From: Eubacteriaceae bacterium
GTDB taxonomy: Bacteria; Bacillota; Clostridia; Eubacteriales; Anaerofustaceae
Assembly (NCBI GenBank): GCA_009782515.1
Contig: WRIY01000003.1
Location: 62,001 to 126,000, forward strand
Length of the DNA: 64,000 nt
Direction: 5' to 3'
In this document: piece after piece, positions 8,356-17,573 of the stretch
Layout of the letters: every line of letters begins with the position of its first letter
How positions within the stretch are numbered: the stretch's first letter is position 1
Program-made: the position numbers and the translations under genes
Notes under the pieces: model-generated
Database searches by the model: none
Seen by the model: only the letters and a program-made list of their open reading frames with translations
Told to the model about the DNA's origin: nothing

Positions 8356-8829
8356 ATGGTTATATTGCAATTAAAAGGCTTGGGGTCAATAAAGATAGAG
8401 ACTGACAGCGCTTCAGCGCCAATAACAGTAGCCAACTTTGAAAAGCTGGTCTCAGAAGGGTTCTACGATGGCTTGACTTTTCACAGGGTAATAAAAGGGT
8501 TCATGGTGCAAGGCGGCGATCCGAAAGGCGATGGCACCGGCGGGGCGGCAGGCAATATAAAAGGGGAGTTTTCAAGCAACGGCGTGGACAACCCTATACA
8601 GCACTTGCGTGGCGCTATATCAATGGCTCGCTCTTCAGATCCGAACTCAGCAAGCTCACAGTTTTTTATTGTGCATGAAAATGCGCCGCACCTTGATGGC
8701 TCATATGCCGCTTTTGGCAGGGTTGTCAGTGGAATAGAGGTTGTTGACCGAATAGCTGAGGCAGCTACAGGAATTGCAGACAAGCCGCTTGAGCCAATCG
8801 TTATTGAGAAAGCGTTTATAGAAGAATAA
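8356..8829 (+). CDS. Cyclophilin-type peptidyl-prolyl cis-trans isomerase
   Basis: The 157-residue single-domain cyclophilin catalyses cis-trans isomerisation of prolyl bonds, assisting folding in the cytoplasm. The active-site block FHRVIKGFMVQGGDP lies near 41-55, followed by GTGG, the SMARS segment, SSQFFIVHENAPHLDG and FGRVVSGIEVVDRI. No signal peptide or lipobox is present. I chose the ATG at 8356 because AAAGGAG lies seven bases upstream; the same frame stays open further back to 8194 without family similarity. It is a single gene, followed by a separate dehydrogenase. Confidence 0.93.
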   Translation: MVILQLKGLGSIKIETDSASAPITVANFEKLVSEGFYDGLTFHRVIKGFMVQGGDPKGDGTGGAAGNIKGEFSSNGVDNPIQHLRGAISMARSSDPNSASSQFFIVHENAPHLDGSYAAFGRVVSGIEVVDRIAEAATGIADKPLEPIVIEKAFIEE

Positions 8830-8978
8830 GAATAATAGCAGGCGCTTAAGGCGCGCATTCAGCACAAGGCTTTAAATGCCTGTATAACAAACCCTATAAT
8901 TGTTAATAAAAAAAGTAGGCAAATGCAATTGGATAAAAAGGCTTATCTTTTTGCAACGCTCAAAAGATTGGGGGCACT

Positions 8979-9740
8979 ATGGGCAAACTTACAGGAAAAA
9001 CCGCAATTGTTACCGGCGCCAGCTCAGGAATGGGCAAAGAGATATCTATGCTGTTTGCAGAGGAAGGTGCAAATGTCATAGCATTTGCAAGAAGAAAAGA
9101 GCGCCTTGACGAGCTTGCAGGCGAAGCTTATGAAAAAGGGCATTTAATACTCCCGTTCGTAGGCGATGTTTCAAAGCCGGATGACATCGACGGGGCTGTT
9201 CATGCTGCGCTTAGCGAGTACAACAGCATTGACATCCTGGTTAACAATGCAGGCATAATGGACGGCTTCGTGCCATTGGGCGACCTCGAAGATGAGCTAT
9301 GGGACAGGATAATCGAGGTAAACTTAACAGCGCCTATGAGATTTGCGCGCAGAGCAATTGTCGAGATGCTAAAGCAGGGTTCAGGCAATATAATAAATGT
9401 TGCTTCGCTTGGCGGCCTATTTGGGGCGCGTGGAGGCGTTTCATATGTGGTTGCCAAACACGGCCTTGTTGGGCTGACAAAAAATACGGGTTTTATGTAT
9501 GCTGACAAGGGCATAAGATGCAATGCTATATGCCCGGGCGGCGTTGATACCGAAATTGGCGCCGGAAGCAGCAGCCCAAGCGAGCTTGGGTATAAAAAAA
9601 TATCAAGCGGCATGGGCGCAATGCCAAGAACAGGCAGCCCCTCTGAAATAGCATCGGTGGCGCTATTTCTTGCTTCAAGCGATTCCGCTTTCATAAATGG
9701 CACAACTATTGCTGTTGATGGCGGCTGGTCTGCCTACTAA
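8979..9740 (+). CDS. Short-chain dehydrogenase/reductase (FabG-like)
   Basis: The 253-residue protein is a classical SDR: the nucleotide-binding TGASSGMG at 12-19, NNAG at 89-92, Asn115, Ser143, and the catalytic pair Tyr156/Lys160 in SYVVAK, followed by the CPGGVDTE loop and AVDGGWSAY at the C-terminus. It would reduce a carbonyl or oxidise an alcohol with NAD(P). Similarity to 3-oxoacyl-ACP reductase is general; because it is not beside fatty-acid genes, I do not call it fabG. GGGGG lies close before the start. A strong terminator follows, so it appears to be a single-gene unit. Confidence 0.88.
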   Translation: MGKLTGKTAIVTGASSGMGKEISMLFAEEGANVIAFARRKERLDELAGEAYEKGHLILPFVGDVSKPDDIDGAVHAALSEYNSIDILVNNAGIMDGFVPLGDLEDELWDRIIEVNLTAPMRFARRAIVEMLKQGSGNIINVASLGGLFGARGGVSYVVAKHGLVGLTKNTGFMYADKGIRCNAICPGGVDTEIGAGSSSPSELGYKKISSGMGAMPRTGSPSEIASVALFLASSDSAFINGTTIAVDGGWSAY

Positions 9741-9747
9741 GGCTACA

Positions 9748-9800
9748 GCCAAAACAGCCTTGTTGCCATCACTGGCAGCAAGCTGTTTTGGCGCTTTTTT
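9748..9800 (+). terminator. Strong rho-independent terminator after the SDR gene
   Basis: GCCAAAACAGC at 9748 and GCTGTTTTGGC ending at 9792 form an 11-base stem extended inward by TTGTTGCC / GGCAGCAA, followed by GCTTTTTT. Confidence 0.9.
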
Positions 9801-9880
9801 ATATGCTTTTTGCGCAGTGCCAGGCATTTCTTTTTGTGGTTGAATTTATCATAGCCAAATAGCATGGCTGGGAGGCGAAA

Positions 9881-11476
9881 ATGGACAGCGATTACTTTGA
9901 AAACACAAACATAAGGCTTCTCAAGCTGAGCGCCTTGGGCGATCCGCTTGAGAACATAGCTAAAACAATAGACTTTGAGGCTTTTAGGCCACTGCTTAAC
10001 TCTGTTTTCGGGTTTGTTCCCGGAAGGAATGGATATCCTGGCTATGATTTTATTATGGTTCTGAAAATAATCGTTTTGCAGCATCTGTACAGCATCCCTG
10101 ATGATCAAATAGAATTTGAGCTATATGATCGCCTGAGCTTTGCGCGCTTCATCGGGCTTAGCCAAAATGGCAATGCGCCAAGCGAAACAGAAATGCTTTT
10201 GTATCGGGAGCTGCTGCAAAACAGCGGGAGCCAAAGAGAAATTCTTGGCAGAATCGACGTGATGCTTGAGGCTAGCCCTGCTGAGCAGAAAAAAGGGGAC
10301 GCCGTCGAAGGCTATGCTGATGATAAGCCATCTGAACAGCCTTCACCCCAAAGCAAGGCCGTAGAGCTTGAGCGCTGCGCATGCTATGATGAAAAATTGG
10401 GATGCGAAGCAGCAAGATCAGTTGCGCCAAAAGGTTGGCGATCCAGTGGCGGCGCTTACTGGATCATGCAAAGCGGAGCATATCCAGCTACTATAGATTT
10501 TCATATAATTTCGCCTGACAGCAGCGCTCGGGTTGGGTATGTGTCTCCAATGTCCTATGTGTCATCTGATCCAGGCAATATGGTGTTTGAGGGGCAATGG
10601 GATTCAGCGACTGTTGCTATTGTTAAAAACTGCCAAAGTGCAGAGATGTATGCCTACAACTATTTCAAGGAATACACAGGCTTTGATGCAAAGATCGTTG
10701 ATGTAGCATACCCTGAAGGCAGCTTGGCAGAAACGCTAAAGCAGTATTTGCATGGCAGGGAGCAGGAAATGCAAAGCTACCACATGCAGTGTGCTCCGAT
10801 GCTCGCTGCCCAGAATGCCCAAATGGAATATGAGCTTGGCCTTGACTGCGCCATTCTTACGCTTAGCTTTGCATTCGAAGGCGAGCCTTATAAGGCCAGG
10901 GTGCTTGCCAGCATATGCTCATCACTCTTAACAAATACCCAGCATCTGCCATTAGTCGGGGCTGTCAGCAAACAGACGCTCAATTGGGATACTTCGCCTC
11001 TTGGGTTCAACTACTGCTTTGCAAGGGAGAAAGAGTTTGAAAAATACGAGTTCGCTGCAGATATATTCTTTGCAAACAAGATCATCAACGAGCAGTGGGC
11101 AAACGCAGTGAAGCATTCTTCGAGCCGAATATTCAGCCAGCAGATGGAATGGACAATGCAGAGGCTGCAAAGCCAGCAGCAGCACATGCAAAAGATTGGC
11201 GCTGAATATGTAGCGCAAAGCTCCCGAAGCTATGATAGCGCCTCATCAGTATTCAATCGCGCATCTGAAGCTAACAGCAGAGTAATGGATGGCTGGACCA
11301 ATGTAATTACAGACAGGGAGTACTACGAAGGCCCCGATGGAGGGCCTGTGCTGCTGGACAGCAGATACTCCCATACATATGCTGATGGCAAGGGCAGCTT
11401 TATACAATCCGAGAGCATGCTCAACTTGCCAAGCGAATGGTCTGAAGTTGCCAGCAAGGGCCCTATGTGGCCTTAG
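9881..11476 (+). CDS. Fusion: IS5-type transposase N-terminal domain + uncharacterised C-terminal domain
   Basis: The 531-residue protein has two unrelated parts. Residues about 16-118 match the N-terminal (DUF772) domain of IS5/IS1182 transposases: LGDPLENIAKTIDFEAFRPL, YDFIMVLKIIVLQHLY and YDRLSFARFIGLS follow the family pattern. The DDE catalytic domain that should come next is absent. After a charged, Pro/Ser-rich linker (about 128-183), residues about 184-530 form a region with GWRSSGGAYWIMQSG, PDSSARVGYVSPMSYV and a C-terminal REYYEGPDGGP...YSHTYADGKG segment. I associate this region with uncharacterised Clostridia proteins that often carry zinc ribbons instead; that association is from memory. 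A perfect GGGAGG site lies five bases before the ATG and the frame is uninterrupted, so it is probably expressed. No terminal inverted repeats of an insertion sequence were noticed. Function unknown; domestication is an inference. Confidence 0.7.
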   Translation: MDSDYFENTNIRLLKLSALGDPLENIAKTIDFEAFRPLLNSVFGFVPGRNGYPGYDFIMVLKIIVLQHLYSIPDDQIEFELYDRLSFARFIGLSQNGNAPSETEMLLYRELLQNSGSQREILGRIDVMLEASPAEQKKGDAVEGYADDKPSEQPSPQSKAVELERCACYDEKLGCEAARSVAPKGWRSSGGAYWIMQSGAYPATIDFHIISPDSSARVGYVSPMSYVSSDPGNMVFEGQWDSATVAIVKNCQSAEMYAYNYFKEYTGFDAKIVDVAYPEGSLAETLKQYLHGREQEMQSYHMQCAPMLAAQNAQMEYELGLDCAILTLSFAFEGEPYKARVLASICSSLLTNTQHLPLVGAVSKQTLNWDTSPLGFNYCFAREKEFEKYEFAADIFFANKIINEQWANAVKHSSSRIFSQQMEWTMQRLQSQQQHMQKIGAEYVAQSSRSYDSASSVFNRASEANSRVMDGWTNVITDREYYEGPDGGPVLLDSRYSHTYADGKGSFIQSESMLNLPSEWSEVASKGPMWP

Positions 11477-11829
11477 GCCACCCCTGCCATCTGCTGCTGA
11501 GCTCTTTTTTCCTGCCAAACAAACAACAAACGCTTTATCCCGGCAAGTATCAGCGCATGCAGCTCTGCTGCACTGGTTTCGCGCACGCCTGCGCCTGCTT
11601 ATAGGCAAGGGGCTTAGCGGCTCTGCCTAAAATCATTCAAATGCCGCCAGACATGCGAGTATTTGTTGCATTTTGAAAAGTTAATGCAGTATAATGCATA
11701 TATATGGAATGTAAGTTCAATTAAAACATAGATATTGTTTGAATTTCACTATTATTTCTTACTTTATGTGTAGGAAATAGCGTAATTACGAACTTATATG
11801 CCATAAATGATGTCTTATAGGTAGATGCA
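11477..11829 (+). promoter_or_regulatory. Intergenic region with the sugar-ABC promoter
   Basis: A GTGGCC-TTA-GGCCAC hairpin (11467-11481) spans the preceding stop without a close T-run. TTGCAT at 11666-11671 and TATAAT at 11690-11695 (18-base spacer) form a plausible promoter. The roughly 130-base leader contains a perfect palindrome CGTAATTACG at 11781-11790 and inverted TAAGTTC / GAACTTA copies near 11712 and 11790, candidate regulator sites. No gene seen. Confidence 0.5.
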
Positions 11830-12924
11830 ATGAAAGTAGTGCTTCAGAATCTAACAAAAATCTATCCAAGCAGAAATAAAAAAACCGATAGCGATGTCAT
11901 TGCTGTAAATGATTTTTCTTTCGAAATTGCAAGCGGGGACCTTGTGGGCCTGCTCGGGCCATCCGGATGCGGCAAGAGCACAGCGCTTAATCTTATTTGC
12001 GGCTTGCAGTCGCCAACAAGCGGAAGCATTTTTTTCGATGAGGACGATGTAACTGCTGTGCCGCCCGAACGAAGGGGTGTTGGTGTTGTATTCCAAAATT
12101 ATGCGCTTTACCCGCATCTCACTGTTAAGGAAAACATCCTCTTTCCGCTGCAAAATTTAAAAGGGCCCGATAAAATCCCAAAGCAGGATATGCTTAATCG
12201 GGCTAATGAGGTAGCCGGGCTGGTTCAGATTGCCGGATTGATGGAGCGCAAGCCAAGCGAGCTGTCAGGCGGCCAGCAGCAGCGCGTGGCAATTGCTCGC
12301 GCTTTAGTAAAAATGCCGCGCATTCTGCTCCTAGACGAGCCTTTTTCCAACCTAGACGCAAGGCTGAGGCTGCAGACGCGGGAAGAGCTAAGGCGGATAC
12401 AAAGGCAGACACAGATTACTACAGTTTTTGTCACGCATGACCAGGAAGAGGCAATGAGCATCTCTGACACTATCATTGTCATGAGAGACGGCAAGATTGA
12501 GCAGATAGGCAAGCCCCAGCAGGTCTATGACAACCCGGCAAACCTGTTTGTAGCAAGCTTTCTTGGAACGCCGCCAATCAATGTTTTCGAGGGCCATGTG
12601 GCAAACGGATCTGCATACATCGGCAACGAGGCTGTGATTAGCGGCATCAACGCTGAAAACCAGCAGGTATACATTGGAATTAGGCCGGAAGGGTTCATCC
12701 TTAACAGGCAAGGCCCGTTGAAGTGCGAGCTTAGCCGTGTTGAAGCAATGGGGCGCGACATAAGCATTGTCTCAAAGCACAGCGCATCAGCCAGCTCCAT
12801 CGTTCGATCAATCTGTTCAGAGAGCGATATAAGCTTTGAGTCTGAACAAGTATGCTTTTCGCTAAAGCCGGAAAAAGTTTTTTTGTTTAGCAAAGAAACA
12901 GAAGAACGCATAACCAGCGCATAG
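11830..12924 (+). CDS. Sugar ABC transporter ATP-binding protein (MalK/UgpC/MsmK family)
   Basis: The 364-residue ATPase has Walker A GPSGCGKST at 43-51, the Q-loop in VVFQNYALYPHLTV, signature LSGGQ at 145-149, Walker B LLLDEP around 166-171 and the switch histidine in VFVTHDQEEAMS. A C-terminal TOBE-like extension of about 120 residues places it in the CUT1 sugar-importer ATPase family. Many Gram-positive CUT1 importers share one unlinked ATPase; here it heads its own operon, followed after three bases by the first permease. The natural substrate is unknown; a disaccharide, oligosaccharide or glycerol phosphate would fit. Confidence 0.92.
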   Translation: MKVVLQNLTKIYPSRNKKTDSDVIAVNDFSFEIASGDLVGLLGPSGCGKSTALNLICGLQSPTSGSIFFDEDDVTAVPPERRGVGVVFQNYALYPHLTVKENILFPLQNLKGPDKIPKQDMLNRANEVAGLVQIAGLMERKPSELSGGQQQRVAIARALVKMPRILLLDEPFSNLDARLRLQTREELRRIQRQTQITTVFVTHDQEEAMSISDTIIVMRDGKIEQIGKPQQVYDNPANLFVASFLGTPPINVFEGHVANGSAYIGNEAVISGINAENQQVYIGIRPEGFILNRQGPLKCELSRVEAMGRDISIVSKHSASASSIVRSICSESDISFESEQVCFSLKPEKVFLFSKETEERITSA

Positions 12925-12933
12925 AAGGTGCAA

Positions 12934-13824
12934 ATGGAAAAAAACAATAACAAAGGATGGCTATACCTGCTGCCAGCAATCGCCTTTTTAGGCCTCTTTA
13001 TGGTATATCCTCTAATTGATGTCTCAATATACTCCATTGAAGAAGGCTACAATTCGGCTTCCCAGTCTTTTTTTGGCGTAGGGCTATATAATTATTCTTA
13101 CGTATTGCATGATCCCTACTTCTTGCAGGCCCTGAAGAATACTTTCATATTAGTTGCTATTACTGTGCCTGTTTCTACGAGCATAGCTCTGCTTATATCA
13201 CTTGGCCTTAATTCAATCACGAAGCTTAAAGTGATGTACCAAACGATATTTTTTTTGCCCTATGTTACCAACACCCTTGCAGTAGGGCTGGTATTTATGA
13301 TCTTATTCAACAAAACGGCTTACACAGACGGTTTTGCCAATCTCATTATTAATTATTTTGGCGGAAGCTCTGTTGATTTTATTAATGGCCCATATTGGGC
13401 AAAAATGTTCGTTTTGTGTTTTTATACGGTTTGGGTTGTTATGCCGTTTAAGGTGCTTACGCTAACAAGCGCACTCGCTTCTGTGAACCAGCAATATTAC
13501 GATGCTGCGAAAATCGATTCTGCATCCAAGCTGCGCACATTCACCAAGATCACATTGCCAATGATTTCGCCTATTGTTTTCTATCTGGTCATAACTGGAT
13601 TTATAGGCGCTTTTAAGGCATATGGCGATGCTGTTGCCTTATTTGGCACCGATCTGAATGCAGCGGAAATGAACACGATAGTGGGATATATATGCGACAT
13701 GCTTTATGGCAACAGCGGGGGCTACCCTTCATATGCATCTGCCGGCGCTATAATCCTATTTGTTATCGTTCTAACAATAACATGCCTTAACTTGCTTATA
13801 AGCAAAAAGCATGTCTACTACTAA
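12934..13824 (+). CDS. Sugar ABC transporter permease (MalF/UgpA type)
   Basis: The 296-residue membrane protein has six hydrophobic spans and the cytoplasmic EAA loop that contacts the ATPase (YYDAAKIDSASKLRTFTKIT, about 189-208). It fits the MalF/UgpA/MsmF half of CUT1 importers. I prefer the ATG at 12934, with AAGGTG just before it, over a GTG two codons upstream. It lies nine bases after the ATPase gene and 14 before the second permease. Confidence 0.9.
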   Translation: MEKNNNKGWLYLLPAIAFLGLFMVYPLIDVSIYSIEEGYNSASQSFFGVGLYNYSYVLHDPYFLQALKNTFILVAITVPVSTSIALLISLGLNSITKLKVMYQTIFFLPYVTNTLAVGLVFMILFNKTAYTDGFANLIINYFGGSSVDFINGPYWAKMFVLCFYTVWVVMPFKVLTLTSALASVNQQYYDAAKIDSASKLRTFTKITLPMISPIVFYLVITGFIGAFKAYGDAVALFGTDLNAAEMNTIVGYICDMLYGNSGGYPSYASAGAIILFVIVLTITCLNLLISKKHVYY

Positions 13825-13838
13825 AGAGGTCTATATTT

Positions 13839-14714
13839 ATGGCAAACCAATCTAGTTTCGAGAAGCTTAATAAAACTGCAAATGCGAAAAAAAAGGCTGC
13901 GAATGCTATCATATATGCTTTGCTGTCTTTTTGGGCTGTTATGATACTGTTTCCCTTTTACTGGATGCTGCTTACTTCAATAAAGAGCTACAGCTCTTAC
14001 AACTCTGAGTTCAAGCCAATGCTATATACGCTTAAGCCGACAATAGACAACTATAAATTGGCATTTACAGCTGTGCCGCTTAGCAGGTATTTTATGAACA
14101 CTCTGATATTTACCATATCTGCTACGTCATTGATGCTTGCAATAACAGTATTTTCTGCATATGCATTTGCCAAGCTGAACTTTAAAGGCAAAAGCTTTGC
14201 TTTCACTTTATTTTTAGCGCTGATGATGATACCAAACGAACTCGTTATAGTTACAAACTTCGTGACAATAACGAATCTTGGCATGCGAAACACATACCTT
14301 GGATTGGTGCTGCCTTCAATAGCATCGGTCTTTTATATCTACCTTTTAAAAGAAAACTTTGAGCAGATCCCTGCCGAGCTGTACTACGCAGCCAAGGTCG
14401 ACGGCACAAGCGACCTTGCGTATTTATTTAAAGTAATGATTCCTATATGCAAGCCAACAATATTCACTATTGCAATCCTAAAGGCTATAGAGTGCTGGAA
14501 TTCATATGTATGGCCGAGGCTGATAACTGACGATGCCAATTACTTCGTTGTTTCAAATGGCATACAGGAAATACGCGAAAACGGGTTTGGGCGCGAAAAT
14601 ATTCCTGCTATGATGGCTGCTGTGGTAGTAATCTCTGTTCCACTGATAATTCTTTATTTTATTTTCCGCAAAAGCATCATGGAGGGCGTTGCGCATGGAG
14701 GGACAAAAGGATGA
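13839..14714 (+). CDS. Sugar ABC transporter permease (MalG/UgpE type)
   Basis: The 291-residue protein has about six transmembrane spans and the EAA motif ELYYAAKVDGTSDLAYLFKV, typical of MalG/UgpE/MsmG. It pairs with the preceding permease to form the channel. AGAGG precedes the start by about ten bases. Its TGA overlaps the ATG of the binding-protein gene (ATGA), indicating translational coupling. Confidence 0.9.
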   Translation: MANQSSFEKLNKTANAKKKAANAIIYALLSFWAVMILFPFYWMLLTSIKSYSSYNSEFKPMLYTLKPTIDNYKLAFTAVPLSRYFMNTLIFTISATSLMLAITVFSAYAFAKLNFKGKSFAFTLFLALMMIPNELVIVTNFVTITNLGMRNTYLGLVLPSIASVFYIYLLKENFEQIPAELYYAAKVDGTSDLAYLFKVMIPICKPTIFTIAILKAIECWNSYVWPRLITDDANYFVVSNGIQEIRENGFGRENIPAMMAAVVVISVPLIILYFIFRKSIMEGVAHGGTKG

Positions 14715-16336
14715 TCAAAGTGTTAAAGCCCTATTTCGCTGCTATGCTGCTGGCATTGTTTGTTACGGCGGTAACTGGCTGCCATGGCTCTAAGGGCATG
14801 AGAGCTTTTGAAATGCCTGATGAATTCGATGATGCTTCAAGCTATGAAATTACTTTTTGGGCAAAAAACGACACGAATAAGGCTCAGACTGATATTTACA
14901 AAAAAGCGATTGCTGATTTTGAGTCACTCTACCCGAATATTACCGTAAACTTGCGGCTGTATACAGACTATAGCAGAATTTACAATGATGTTATTACGAA
15001 TATCACTACCAATACAACGCCGAATGTCTGCATTACCTATCCGGACCATATAGCAACATACCTGACAGGAACTAATATTGTTGTGCCGTTAGACAGCTTG
15101 CTTGAGAATGGCAGATACGGGCTTGCCGGCAGCGATATAAAATTCGGCTCGCCTGCAAAGGATGAATTAGTCGCACAGTTTTTTAATGAATGCTCTTTTA
15201 ATGGCCATTATTATGCATTGCCATACATGCGCTCTACTGAGGCATGCTATATTAACAAGACATATGTTGAAGCATTGGGCTACACTCTGCCAGAGGCCTT
15301 AACTTGGGATTTTGTTTGGGAAGTCGCAGATGCTGCAATGGCAAAAGGCGATGACGGCCTTTTCTTATTAAACGGACAAAAGGTCATGATCCCATTTATA
15401 TATAAATCCACAGACAATATGATGATCACGCAGCTAAAGCAAAAGGATGCTGGCTACTCTACGCTTTCAGGAGATATTGAGCTATTTAACGATACAACAG
15501 CCGGGCTTTTGGCTACAATAGCTGATCATACAAAGCTTGGCGCTTTTTCAACGTTTAAGATATCTGGCTATCCAGCCAACTACCTGAATGCAGGCCAGTG
15601 CATCTTTGCTATAGATTCTACTGCCGGCGCAACATGGATGGGGCCGGAAGCGCCGCTGCTCGATATCAGCAAAGACAAGCTGGTGGATTTCGAAACAGAG
15701 CTTATGGCTATTCCCCAATTCGATCCGCTTAACCCGAAGATGATATCCCAAGGGCCATCTGTTTGCATTATGAACAAAGAAAATCCTCAGGAAGTGCTTG
15801 CTTCTTGGATATTCACCCAATACCTTCTTACTAACGATGTGCAGATTGCTTATTCCAGAACTGAAGGCTACTTGCCTGTGACAACGAAGGCGCTTCACTC
15901 TGATGCTTACCAAAGCTACTTATCAAGAAGCGGTGAAAACAATGATGATTTTTACAGCATAAAGATAAGCGCTTCAAAGCTGCTGCTTGACAATCTGGAT
16001 AATACTTTTGTTACGCCGGTGTTCAATGGCTCAGCTTCTGTGCGAGACTCTGCCGGGCAGCTAATCGAGAATGTAGTAAAGTCTGTTAGAAGAAAAGAAA
16101 CTGTTGATGGCGCATATATACAGAGATCTTTTTCCGATGTAAGGGCTCTCTACCGGCTAGACCAGATTGGAAGCAATTCATTAAATGCCTCAAGCAGCAA
16201 GGATTTAGGCCCGTTGCCTAATACTGCGAGAATCTTCTTGTCAGTGCTGGCTATTGCCTGGATTTTAATGGCTGTTTATATTATTGCAAACGCTTTAGCC
16301 GTTAAAGGCCGGAAAGTCGCTAAGGCAAAAAAATAG
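14711..16336 (+). CDS. Extracellular solute-binding lipoprotein with C-terminal membrane helix
   Basis: The 541-residue protein is the substrate-binding component of the sugar ABC importer. A lipoprotein signal ends in VTGC (Cys24), and the body matches family 1 solute-binding proteins: YEITFWAKND, IADFESLYPNITV, YALPYMRSTEACYINKTYVEALG. Unusually, after the binding domain there is a further hydrophobic helix (about 507-530, LSVLAIAWILMAVYIIANAL) and a basic tail ending KVAKAKK. The protein would thus be held by an N-terminal lipid and a C-terminal membrane span. It is also the last gene of the operon, whereas binding-protein genes usually come first. The substrate cannot be read from the sequence. 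Confidence 0.87.
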   Translation: MIKVLKPYFAAMLLALFVTAVTGCHGSKGMRAFEMPDEFDDASSYEITFWAKNDTNKAQTDIYKKAIADFESLYPNITVNLRLYTDYSRIYNDVITNITTNTTPNVCITYPDHIATYLTGTNIVVPLDSLLENGRYGLAGSDIKFGSPAKDELVAQFFNECSFNGHYYALPYMRSTEACYINKTYVEALGYTLPEALTWDFVWEVADAAMAKGDDGLFLLNGQKVMIPFIYKSTDNMMITQLKQKDAGYSTLSGDIELFNDTTAGLLATIADHTKLGAFSTFKISGYPANYLNAGQCIFAIDSTAGATWMGPEAPLLDISKDKLVDFETELMAIPQFDPLNPKMISQGPSVCIMNKENPQEVLASWIFTQYLLTNDVQIAYSRTEGYLPVTTKALHSDAYQSYLSRSGENNDDFYSIKISASKLLLDNLDNTFVTPVFNGSASVRDSAGQLIENVVKSVRRKETVDGAYIQRSFSDVRALYRLDQIGSNSLNASSSKDLGPLPNTARIFLSVLAIAWILMAVYIIANALAVKGRKVAKAKK

Positions 16337-16595
16337 TAGGCAACATTTGCCGGGCTATGGCCTAATCCGAAAAGACATAGGTTAGTGAAGTAGGTAGGGT
16401 GCCCCGCCATATGTATATTGCATATCTTAGGCAGCTTGCCGATTTCCTGTGATGCTGCGTTTTCGTTCCGGCTTTGCCTTTCGGTTAGGCAGGCTGCTTC
16501 CTGCGCTGTCTTGCGTCTTGCGGCCCATCTATGCGCACCATACGGAATAAAGGTGGCTCTTTTGCTTTTGGGGGCAAATGGGAACGGTTTTTTAT
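16337..16595. other. Intergenic region behind the ABC operon
   Basis: No gene is seen. A small GGCAA-CAT-TTGCC hairpin lies at about 16340-16353, but there is no hairpin with a T-run to serve as an obvious terminator for the convergent units. Confidence 0.4.
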
Positions 16596-17573
16596 TCATT
16601 GTAGCTTTTGCAAATTCTGCAAAAATATCGGATAGTTATAATAAAACTTCGGAGCGTTGATGTTTAGCTTTTGGCCAGAATCAAAAACGCTTCTAACAAT
16701 ATATGTGAGGTCGTATGTGTTGTTATGAAGTCGCATTATTCTCCGTTGCAGGGTATTTTTCGCAAACATTCTTTTCATTGCCACCCCCGCAATTTTTGGC
16801 GGTATCTTAAACATTGATATATCTTTTTTGTAATTATTCAAATCAACTCCTCTTGCTCCAACAATTTCTAATGCTTCACGAATCACAATGACTGTTTCAG
16901 ATAATATTTTAGCGCTGTTCATAAAAGAGTCAGCGGCTTTACCAGCATCTGCCATATCAGTAATGTCGGCATATTTTACTGCCGTTGATATTACCGCCGC
17001 ATTTATGGCCATGTGAACCCATATCCATTCAAGCATATCGTAAGGAGATTCTATTTTTATGTTTGCAGAACTAAACGCCGCGGCAATATCTGAATAATTT
17101 GATATGTTTGAGTTATTGTTGCTTTCAAGAACAATGTGGTCGAACAAAACGCAATCGATTAAATTATCGTCTATGCTACCACCTGCTACGGGATAGCCAA
17201 GTATATAAGAGTAGCCGCTCATTTGCTTGTCAATTTGATCTTTTGTTTCCCAGATACCGCTTAACAAAACAAGAGTTCCTTCGATATTGTTTTCATAAAG
17301 CGTTTGAATCGCCGCTTCCAATTTCCCTGCCGATAGACTCAGAAGAATAAAATCGTATTTACTGTTTGGCTGAGCTAAATTTATTAAATAGTAATCTGTT
17401 TTATGAACACCCTTTGGGGTTTCCCGCCCGTCAAGTATTTTAACCTCAATCTTTGAGCTGATTGAATCTCTTTTGCTTTCTCTAATAAAATGTTCGACAT
17501 GATGCCCCGCTTTTTGTAAAGCATAAGCGTAAGTTGTGCCGATAACACCAAGGCCTAAAACTAAAACTTTCAC
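16596..17573 (-). CDS. Ketopantoate reductase family oxidoreductase (ApbA/PanE-like)
   Basis: The 325-residue protein begins with the NAD(P)-binding glycine motif VLGLGVIGTTYA and follows the ApbA/PanE fold: KYDFILLSLSAGKLEAAIQTL, then a helical C-terminal domain with a conserved Lys/Asn/Glu-type environment less clear than in true PanE. It would reduce a 2-oxo acid or related compound; no pantothenate genes are near, so panE is not assigned. It starts with GTG overlapping the TGA of the upstream TetR gene, with AAGGAG nine bases before. G+C is about one third in sampled stretches, lower than most neighbours, suggesting transfer together with the regulator. Confidence 0.8.
   Translation of the reverse strand: MKVLVLGLGVIGTTYAYALQKAGHHVEHFIRESKRDSISSKIEVKILDGRETPKGVHKTDYYLINLAQPNSKYDFILLSLSAGKLEAAIQTLYENNIEGTLVLLSGIWETKDQIDKQMSGYSYILGYPVAGGSIDDNLIDCVLFDHIVLESNNNSNISNYSDIAAAFSSANIKIESPYDMLEWIWVHMAINAAVISTAVKYADITDMADAGKAADSFMNSAKILSETVIVIREALEIVGARGVDLNNYKKDISMFKIPPKIAGVAMKRMFAKNTLQRRIMRLHNNTYDLTYIVRSVFDSGQKLNINAPKFYYNYPIFLQNLQKLQ

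Noticed and set aside
9881-10270. Intact insertion sequence
   Set aside because: Only the N-terminal transposase domain is present, no DDE domain and no terminal inverted repeats were noticed.
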